A stretch of DNA of 64,000 nucleotides from Prostheceraeus crozeri (lineage: Eukaryota > Platyhelminthes > Polycladida > Euryleptidae). Made by a program: the position numbers and the translations under genes. Within the stretch, counting starts at the first letter, position 1, and every line of letters starts with the position of its first letter. The stretch covers positions 1-64,000 of the forward strand of contig CAJQUW010001764.1 of NCBI GenBank assembly GCA_907163375.1. The letters are read 5' to 3'. The notes under the pieces were generated by a model. That model ran no database searches. It saw only the letters and a program-made list of their open reading frames with translations, and was not told where the DNA came from. Shown here one piece after another: positions 56,601-64,000 of the stretch.

Positions 56601-57785
56601 CAGAAAACGACATGCGGCCACATCTTTATACAATATCTTTTATGCGGCAATATCTCCACAAATAAAACCATAATAAAGGGATTATGCCATCAAGAACTTG
56701 AAGTTGTATGATGATAAAAAAGATGACAGCGCTGAATTATGTGCATAGAAATACAATGAACATTGTATTGACGTAATAAACATTTCAGAATTTTCCTACT
56801 TAATTTTGTAACTTTGATATAATTTGTACTTTAATAAATTGCAACTATATAATGTAGTTGATAGAACATGAATATTTTATACTTAGGGTACAAAAATAAA
56901 TATCTATTATGCAATTAGAATAATAGATAAATAGAATTGTCAGTTATTACAGTAATAATATTATTCAGATGTGTCTGCGTCGAAGAAAAGTACTGTAAAA
57001 GTGTGTGTGTCGAAGAAATGTCAGTGTCAAGGAGAAGTACTACTTCTTCACTGACTCTTGATTGTAGGGTGACGTGTGATGCCGTCTATACTGCAAATGA
57101 ATTTTCTATACTAAATCAATGATAACAATCTAAGCAGCGTTTAATCTTTGAATTATTCAAGAAAAATATGCTAGAAATTTTCCTTTTCAAGGTTCACTCC
57201 ATTAGATATTCCGCGAATCCTTCGTATATCGCATAAGTATAAAGAAAGCATCTCAACGCTTCGGGTCCAGACCTTACTTCACGGAGTTCAAGTTATACGA
57301 AAATTTTCATGTGGCCAATGATGGATGTCCACGAACTTATAATGGTAGCTGTGATATTTTGAATGTCATGTTCTCAACTGGGACTATGTTCCTGATCAGT
57401 CAAGCCAAAGATGTCTGTGGCTTGAGCAATATTCACTGGCCTGGTATCTGACTCAATGGCAAGTCTGACTGCAGCTTTTGTGCATGAGTTGTTATACTTT
57501 GATTACAATGACCGGATAGATTTTGTCAGCTGCTGCAACGAATCTCGACCTTATTCCTCTGCTTGTCTGCCTTCAAACCAAAAGAAACTGCGAACTTTGA
57601 TTTCCTTCTAAATGAGCTTGACCATTTTTTTACTACTAACAATGCTGCAGAAGATCAGAAACTTCCACCACTTTCAAGCGCTATTCGTTGAATTGACTTC
57701 TCGCTTATGATGGTGTACTTGCACCAAAAACAAATAAACTTCTGTTGTTCAAAAACTTCAAGAATACTTCTCAGGGAGGGCATCA
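56601..57785. other. AT-rich stretch, nothing firmly recognised
   Basis: Probably the MULE 3' end followed by old decayed DNA. Sequence from about 57240 is less AT-rich and may belong to the copia relic that follows, but no motif supports this. Confidence 0.4.
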
Positions 57786-58490
57786 ATACTTTGTAAATTC
57801 TACTTAGTGATGCTTGCGGACCCATGTCTGCTCCTTCAATTGGCGGCTCTCGCTATTTCGCAACTTTTGTTGATGACATCTCTCGACATGCTCGTGCATC
57901 TGTCTTGTAGCAAACATTAGAAGCCTTAAAGAAAAAATGAACTTGAAATTATAAGCATGAATGGCATAAAGATAGAAGTGCTGATGACAGATAATGACGG
58001 TGAAGATAAGGCGACAGTATAACGAATACTTGAAAAGTCGCAGCATCAGATGTCAAGTAACTGCTCCTTATTCGCCGCAGCAAAATGGTGTGATATTGCG
58101 TCTAAACATGACATTGCAAGAGTTTTTGCATGACAACTTGATGTATGTGTCTCACCAACTAGTTTAGGGGCAGACGCCGTTTGATCAGCGCATGCCTGCT
58201 ATATTACCTGAGTTTTCCTTTGAAATGGATGACACACGAAATAAAGCACGTAGCGTGCCTTCGGATGCATTGCATACATTGAGACCAGACATGTACCGAA
58301 AGTAGAAAATGGAGTGAAAATCTAAAAAATTGGGCTTTATCGGATATTCCGCTTGTATTAAAGGGCATATACCACGTAGTGAAGAAAGACATCGTGTTTT
58401 AACTCGGAAAGATGTCATGTTAAAAGAAAACGATTATGGAAAACATGTCACTTGTGGAAGTAGTCACACAAACGTATTCGAAAATACTGC
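57786..58490 (+). mobile_element. Copia-like LTR retrotransposon relic (integrase part)
   Basis: Recognisable integrase wording in order: DACGPMSAPSIGGSRYFATF with VDDISR (about 57810-57880), MTDNDGE, and VTAPYSPQQNGV (about 58060-58095), then the GYxxxxKGY-like end region. These are hallmarks of the copia integrase core and its C-terminal side. No LTRs, gag or RT were found. It is heavily decayed with many breaks, so it is an old fossil. Confidence 0.75.
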
Positions 58491-59182
58491 CCTTTGAGAG
58501 GAAAAGGCAAGACTACTCAATTTCTCCATTTAATACAACATCGCTCTCATCGTGTCTCAAAGAATGGATATGATTTGAAAATGGAAATGGATATGAAAAA
58601 GTTAAGAATGATCTTGAACCAGAGTACCGGTATTCATTGCAAAATTTATCGACAACATTAAGACAATTCTGCACTCACATTTTTGAACTTTTGCATTTAT
58701 TTTACATATTTCATTTTGTTTTATCTCAGAATCTGCAAGAAAATCCAAATTCCTAAAAAGCAGCTGTGGACGTAAGCCGACAAAGAATTGCTCGATTTCT
58801 TCCAAAATTTCGAGTGAACCGTTAAGCTTCAGCATCCCTTATCATTTCTAAATTGAGTAACGCTGTGTTCCAAAATTCATCGACGTGAAGATCGTCTGAA
58901 ACGCGTGAGCGGTCAACCCCCTCAGCGGTAGTGTTCGCCATCTCTAGTTGTGGCTGGTCCATTCGGGCAGATGGGACAGTACGGTACCCCACGTTGAAGC
59001 GATCAATAGTTTTGTACAAAGTTTGCAATCCAGGACTCTAATGAACGAACCGGCCATTTCATCCATACATGCTGCTTGAAATAAGAAACTGAATCTTCAG
59101 TTAGACGAAAATCCAGTGAAAACAAATATTTGTCAGGGAATGGTAAAATTGAAGTAGGCGCACCCCTGACTGGCATTGACAT
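58491..59182. other. Non-coding stretch, nothing recognised
   Basis: A 68-residue minus-strand frame at 58822-59028 has reasonable composition but no recognisable family or splice borders, so it is not annotated. Confidence 0.4.
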
Positions 59183-60178
59183 TGTAGTAGTATTGTTTTA
59201 CTATGATAATATTCATTACGTGACACTTCAAGGAAACTATAAATGTTAGTTTCGTTTTTAAATGGCATGAAAATGTGTACATTTAAATGTATTATTTATG
59301 CTTATTGATGGTACTGGGAAACAACGAATTATATATAGTCATGATATATATAGGTGCCGAATAATAGAAGGCATGCAATATCCAAATGATTGCCAATAAC
59401 AAAATGAACGACGCTGTCGTTTAAATATGCTTTATAAGTCGATTTAATAAATTTGGTGAACTCTGTTCACGACTAGAACGAAACAATCAGTAACAAAGTA
59501 TACGGCAAAGTGGTATGTGACTTGTCCGGTGTGATTGTGTTATATGTTTATGTATAGAGAATAGTGACACATTTGTTTATTAAATAAATTGTATAGTAAG
59601 TGTAGTGGCTGAGTAAACTTATAACTTCACGAGTTGGGTTTGCTCTGCTACATAAGTTAAATATAATAACAACAAACCTATAGCTCTCCGAGTTGGGTTT
59701 GCTATTTCACGTACATAGTATTAATAATAAGAAACTTAAAGCTCTCCGAGTTGGGTTTACGCTGTCACAGATAATAATAATAATAATAGACCTATAGCTC
59801 TTCGGAGTTGGGTTAGACTTAAAGTCATTCACGTGTTAATAATAACTAGCTTATAGCCTTTGATACGGTTGGTCTGGTAATTTGATATTGTCCTACCTAT
59901 ATCCCCTTGGGTTGGTTAAAATTAGTGCCGTGAATAATACCTATAGGCCTTCTGGTTTGGGTATTGTTCTCAGAATAATAATAAATAATCTTAATAGTGA
60001 ACTGCTGCTGCTCCTGCTGCTTCTACGACTGCTTCTACGACAAGAGCTAAAGGATTGGAGACTGCTGAGGATTCAAAGGACACCACTGGCAGCAATCGGT
60101 AGGTTTATAACGCAACACTTACAGTACGCGCATCATACCTATCCAACTAATTTACATCTACTAGCTCGGCCCGTTACA
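59183..60178 (+). repeat. Probable 5' LTR of a Ty3/gypsy-like element
   Basis: A likely LTR beginning TGTAGTAG (59183) and ending CCGTTACA (60178). It holds an AATAAA (about 59582) and four imperfect repeats centred on CTCTCCGAGTTGGGTTTGCT (59625-59825). The left limit is approximate because the 3' LTR is outside the window. Directly after the end lies a primer-site-like TGGTGGCAGCGG. Confidence 0.55.
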
Positions 60179-60180
60179 CT

Positions 60181-60193
60181 TGGTGGCAGCGGT
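60181..60193 (+). promoter_or_regulatory. Primer-binding-site-like sequence
   Basis: TGGTGGCAGCGGT begins with TGG, the complement of the tRNA CCA end, two bases after the presumed LTR end, and precedes gag. Confidence 0.55.
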
Positions 60194-60216
60194 GTAGAAC
60201 CGACCAGTATTCCATT

Positions 60217-61536
60217 ATGTCGCACTATGGCTTTGGTTCGACGAGGTTTTCAGCTACAACACCATTCCGGGGTAGGAGTCAGCAGGAATCACGTGTCAAA
60301 ACGGATGGTGAACCTGTTTTGAACGCTGATGACCTTCATTTTTTTACTAAACGAGAAGCAGAAGGGAAAGGTATTGCAAACATGAACTTAACTTCTGACA
60401 TAGTCCACGATCTGGCTAAGCTCCAGACAAAAATCGATGCCATTGAACACAAATGCACCTCTTTATTACAGGATAAGCCATCAAATACAAATAAAATCCC
60501 GGATGATTTAAATGCTTTGCAAAAATTTGATGGTAAGTTAGCCTTTGATCGTTGGCTCAAGGTCTTCGAGTTGCTCGCCGATAACTTTTCAGATTCACGT
60601 AAATTGCGTTTATTATTGATCAAAACCGTTGGTAGGCCTAATGAAATTGTTGTGGATCGAGCAGATACCCACACTTACGCAGAAGTCATCCACGAATTGC
60701 GATGTAGGTATTGCCCGTTTGCAACAAACGTAGAGGCGGAAGCGGCGTACGAGTCGCGTATGCGGACGAAAGATGAGACAATCCGCGATTACGCTGATGT
60801 ACTTCTGCGCATTGGCAGACACGCATTCCCAGATTTGCGTACCGATGACTTGGAGCGTCGAGTTTTGAATACGCTAATGTCACGAGATACAAGTAGGGAT
60901 GTTAAATTGTCAATGTGCAGGTTTCCACCAAATTCATTGAACGACTACTTGGATGTCGTCACTCGATTTGAAAGGGTAGATGCAAATGTTCCGCAGACAC
61001 AGACTTCTACTATTTCTGCTTCCAATTCTTCCATACGTTGCTATAAGTGCAATAACTTTGGCCACATTGCTTCCTCCTGTACTTCACCGTTCCGATCCAT
61101 TACGTCGGCAACGACTCCAGTACAGCGTCGAAATTTTCGACAACCAGTGTATCAATATGGTTCTCGAGGCGCTCAGTCGTCACCACAACATCAAATATGG
61201 CCAAACAATGTCTCTGTACCTTGGCGGTCTGCTTCACATAATCGCCAGATAAGACAATTGCCGCTTATTCCACAAAATGTTTACACACCTCCACAGGGCA
61301 GACAATTAGGTTATTCTGCACCAACCTCAGCTGTATACAGGACGAGCGACCTTCCAACTACAGCACAACCCAATGTTGACGTGCCCACAATTGCGGCTTC
61401 ACCACACCCTATAACATCACCAGCAGCATCGAATTCGTTAGATCCGGAACGAAATCACGAAATAGTGTGCTTTAAATGTTCAGGCAAAGGACACATCGCT
61501 CGATTCTGCACAGCGGGAAACGCTCAGAAGCGATAG
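60217..61536 (+). CDS. Gag-like protein with two CCHC knuckles (LTR element)
   Basis: 439 residues. A capsid-like region lies at ~100-260 (LQKFDGKLAFDRWLKVFELL, then TYAEVIHELRCRYCP), as in many Ty3/gypsy elements. Two zinc knuckles follow: CYKCNNFGHIASSC (~275) and CFKCSGKGHIARFC (~422), separated by a proline/glutamine/serine-rich linker. The end overlaps the protease frame, the usual layout for frameshift expression of pol in this family. Confidence 0.8.
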   Translation: MSHYGFGSTRFSATTPFRGRSQQESRVKTDGEPVLNADDLHFFTKREAEGKGIANMNLTSDIVHDLAKLQTKIDAIEHKCTSLLQDKPSNTNKIPDDLNALQKFDGKLAFDRWLKVFELLADNFSDSRKLRLLLIKTVGRPNEIVVDRADTHTYAEVIHELRCRYCPFATNVEAEAAYESRMRTKDETIRDYADVLLRIGRHAFPDLRTDDLERRVLNTLMSRDTSRDVKLSMCRFPPNSLNDYLDVVTRFERVDANVPQTQTSTISASNSSIRCYKCNNFGHIASSCTSPFRSITSATTPVQRRNFRQPVYQYGSRGAQSSPQHQIWPNNVSVPWRSASHNRQIRQLPLIPQNVYTPPQGRQLGYSAPTSAVYRTSDLPTTAQPNVDVPTIAASPHPITSPAASNSLDPERNHEIVCFKCSGKGHIARFCTAGNAQKR

Positions 61537-61928
61537 ATGCGTCCCGTTCTGTCGCTGTTACTACTAAAAGGGACCGCATTAGGGCAAATGTTTCTATTAT
61601 GGTAGAGGGACGAGAAGTCATAGCACTGATAGATACCGGAGCTGATTGCTCCGTATGTAGTAGTAGGATTGTCTCCACTTATGAACCCTTGCCCGCAAAC
61701 AGTCAACTAGATGTTCGAGGCCCTAAAGACGAAGAACTACAAATTGTCGGTATAGCTGATACCGAAATAGCGTTTGGTAAATATTGTCCTACTCGATCAT
61801 TAGTAGTCTCCAGTGATTTGTCTATTGATTTGATTTTAGGAATGGACTTCCTATTACCGGAACGGTCAGTCATTGATCTAGACTGTAGTCAGGTGTGGCT
61901 GAAAAGACCTGGGGTTATATTGCCAATA
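61476..61928 (+). CDS. Retropepsin-like aspartic protease (LTR element), partial
   Basis: Contains the active site ALIDTGADCSVC and the second conserved block IDLILGMDFLL, with the spacing of a Ty3/gypsy protease. It overlaps the end of gag by about 60 bases in another frame. Its downstream continuation is separated by the piggyBac insertion at the TTAA at 61929. Confidence 0.8.
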
Positions 61929-61946
61929 TTAACCTGTTGAGCCCCG

Positions 61947-62041
61947 AGGACGTGCAGAGCACGTCCTGTGATAATTGCTTCAATTGCCCAATATATCATT
62001 AACTACATGCTCTCAACTGACAAAGACGTGCAGTGCACGTC
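61947..62041. repeat. Twin GACGTGC-n3-GCACGTC palindromes at the piggyBac end
   Basis: Two palindromes, at 61947-61967 (9-bp arms) and 62025-62041 (7-bp arms), share the core GACGTGCAGWGCACGTC. piggyBac elements have internal repeats near their ends that help transposase binding, so these are candidate binding sites. Confidence 0.7.
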
Positions 62042-62655
62042 CTTTTCTCATTTCATCTAATTGACAATGTAGGAGATCGACTACACTCCGACAACTGACA
62101 TAGACAAATGCAAAATCGTTTGATATGCTTTGCAATACATTCATGTTGCATACAATAATGATTATTTATGCAATTATAGATTTTATGGATATTTAAATTC
62201 ATCCGTACAGATAGTTTACTTTAAGTTACTTTCATGAATAAAGTATAAGGAACGATGAATCAATTCCAAATTTTTATTCGAATCCTATTCAATTTTCAGA
62301 TGATATTTAGAATCTTAATTATCCGTGCAGAATTGCTGTAAAAATACAGGCATGAAGTATAATGATTTCGATCTCTATCATGCTTATCTCACAGTGAGTT
62401 ATTCTAAGTATAATGCGAAACAATGCAAAGCGCTATTGATTTCAATGTCATTAAATTTGAATCCCGATTGACTTCAAATCATCCGAATGCGCAGATATCT
62501 ATGAAATTCTTCTCACAGTTCTGTACAACATAATGAATGCGTGGCTAATATATTTCAAAAATCGCTATTGGTTTCGCTGACGTCAATTATTCCGATTCAA
62601 CATTGCATTGTATACTAAACTGTCGTAAAAACCTTTTTCTCAATTCAATCTCGTC

Positions 62656-64000
62656 ATGCAAAAGAGAAGGTGCTTATCAGCGAAGCAAATTGCCGCACAG
62701 CTCAATGCTTTGGATGACAGTAGCTACTCTGAAGATAGTACAAGTAGTGATGACGATGAAGACAACGATATTCCCAACATCGCAACTGACATAAGACAAG
62801 GAGAGTGGACTTTCGTTGAAGAGGGCCATGACTTTCACGAGATTCGTAATTTGCAATTCACCCAAGAAAGTGGAATAAATCTAACTTACGATGTGCCATC
62901 TGACGTGAATAATAACATTGAATTCTTCATTGATTTATTTCTTGATGACAATCTATTCCAATTGCTGTGCGACTGGACAAACAAGAAAGCTGAACTGACA
63001 TTCGAAGAGTACGACGTGAGCCCCGAGAACAACCTACCGGCATCATTGGCGAAATGGCGTCCTGCTACCATTATTGAAATGAAAAAGGTCATCGGAATTA
63101 TGTTATGTATGAAATTGAACCAAAAGCCAGAAATTCGACATTATTGGTCAAGAAACATCCTATATAAAAGTGACTTTTTTCAGAGTCCGCATTGCCTTCC
63201 TCGAAATCGGTTTGAGGTCGTGAAATTTCTTCGGTTTTGTGATTACAGTGACTTGGATGATAATGACACTCTTCGAAAAATTCGCCCTTTTCTATCTTTT
63301 GCCCAAGAAAAATGTAAGACTGTCTATAAGCCGAAGTAAGACATTTGTGTTGATGAGAGTCTGCTATTATACAAAGGCAGAATCCATTTTCGACGATACA
63401 TACCTTCGAAGAGATCGCGATATGGTATGCTGACGTACTGCCTATGCGAAAGTTCTACCGGATATACTTGGAACATTGAGGTAGCAGCAGGAAAAAAGGA
63501 GAACGAAAACATACTGAAGGACGTCTCGGATGATGCTAAAAACTTTACTTTCAGCGAGAAAATTGTGATCGCTCTTCTTGCCGACCTATCAAATTGTGGA
63601 TATCATCTTTACTTTGATAACTTTTTTACAAGTGTCCGTCTGGCTGCGTATCTTTACGAAAGGAATACTTTGCTTACGGGAACTATTCGTCCTTTCCGTG
63701 GTGTTCCACAGATTTTGCGAGATAAGAACGTTCCGGCAAAATCACACGCATTCTGCAGAAAGGACGAGGTTTTGTGTGTGAAGGCAGTCGAGCGAAAGTC
63801 ATCTGGCCTCAAAACAATTTACTTGGTCGACACTGCGAACACCGCTGGTACTTCCTCGCATCAAAGGATTTTACGCGGAGGAGTTGAAGATAACATCAAC
63901 AAATCATGGTCTGTCCTGGCATACAATAAAGGAATGGGTGGTGTGGACTCGCGAGACGGTAGTCTGCATCAATACAACATGGCAAGAAAGAACTACAAGT
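62656..64000 (+). pseudogene. piggyBac transposase with one in-frame stop, 3' end off window
   Basis: The ATG at 62656 opens an acidic serine-rich N-terminus (SSYSEDSTSSDDDEDNDIPN), then the DDE domain. An in-frame TAA at 63337-63339 follows FAQEKCKTVYKPK; the same frame then continues unbroken to the window end. All three catalytic aspartates are visible downstream of the stop: CVDESLLLYKGR, LYFDNFFTS and MGGVDSRDGS. The stop, just before the first catalytic aspartate, would cut the protein to 227 residues and inactivate it. It is otherwise intact over 448 codons, so the loss is recent or the stop is a sequencing error. The C-terminal cysteine-rich domain lies beyond 64000. Confidence 0.92.

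Larger units (their letters stand above)
59183..61932 (+). mobile_element. Ty3/gypsy-like LTR element (5' half), cut by piggyBac
   Basis: LTR, primer site, gag and protease are present in the usual order. At 61929-61932 the sequence switches at a TTAA to piggyBac, so the rest of pol, if kept, lies beyond the window. The gag looks whole and the element is probably fairly young. Confidence 0.8.
61929..64000 (+). mobile_element. piggyBac transposon (left end and most of the transposase)
   Basis: It begins at TTAA (61929-61932) followed by CCTGTTGAGCCCCGAGG, a piggyBac-like end. Two related palindromes lie close to it: AGGACGTGCAGAGCACGTCCT-like (61947-61967) and GACGTGCAGTGCACGTC (62025-62041). 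The transposase frame starts at 62656; 62046-62655 is AT-rich 5' DNA without other features. The right end lies outside the window. Confidence 0.92.

Noticed and set aside
58822-59028. 68-residue minus-strand frame between the copia relic and the LTR
   Set aside because: Reasonable composition but no domain, splice border or promoter to support it.

Overview
The window is animal-type, AT-rich nuclear DNA, very probably from an invertebrate. It has spliced host exons with GT/AG borders, no bacterial-style operons, and an unusually mixed load of transposable elements: Penelope-like, PolB/Polinton-type, hAT, MULE, Tc1, piggyBac, several LINEs, and Ty3/gypsy-like and copia-like LTR relics. I cannot name the species from the sequence.

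Left flank (1-11.9 kb). Positions 1-1070 are the right end of one PolB/Polinton-type element. It sits inside the inverted arm of a Penelope-like retroelement (1071-2990) that carries a reverse transcriptase and a GIY-YIG nuclease. Two minus-strand exons (9597-9822 and 4322-5073) with matching splice phase look like one host gene. Their intron holds a decayed hAT transposon (6317-8436) and a LINE scrap. A plus-strand exon candidate lies at 3272-3455, and a 133-bp MITE at 11528-11660.

Centre (11905-27785). A 15.9-kb virus-like element has AGT...ACT termini, a 6-bp target duplication (one mismatch) and near-identical outer inverted repeats. The left repeat is expanded into a ~281-bp tandem array with C-tracts. 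It carries a protein-primed type B DNA polymerase region, two related minus-strand proteins with a shared C-terminal domain (one joined to an exonuclease-like N-terminus), a small RING-like frame, a coiled-coil protein, small frames each behind a TATA box, three copies of a ~140-bp cassette, and a strongly structured intron-like RNA. I could not recognise an integrase, packaging ATPase, protease or capsid gene, so it is an atypical or derived Polinton relative.

Right half (27.8-64 kb). This is a mosaic of nested transposons: a hAT-like non-autonomous element (28316-29857), two adjacent LINEs (34.6-38.3 kb), a Tc1 split by a LINE (39326-42467), a transposase-like gene split by a palindrome-rich element (42557-43735), a LINE tail (47.3-48.3 kb), a second Penelope-like element with inverted ends, an 11-bp duplication and a hammerhead ribozyme (48663-50944), a MULE split by a 1.4-kb hAT MITE (54.0-56.6 kb), copia remains, and a Ty3/gypsy-like element cut at a TTAA by a piggyBac whose transposase runs off the window.

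Host genes are sparse. The clearest is a 284-residue amidohydrolase-2 (COG3618-type) protein at 52282-53136 (minus) that lacks the usual HxH metal motif. Short exon candidates lie at 45425-45555 and 46905-47021. The region reads as gene-poor DNA where elements have repeatedly landed in older elements.
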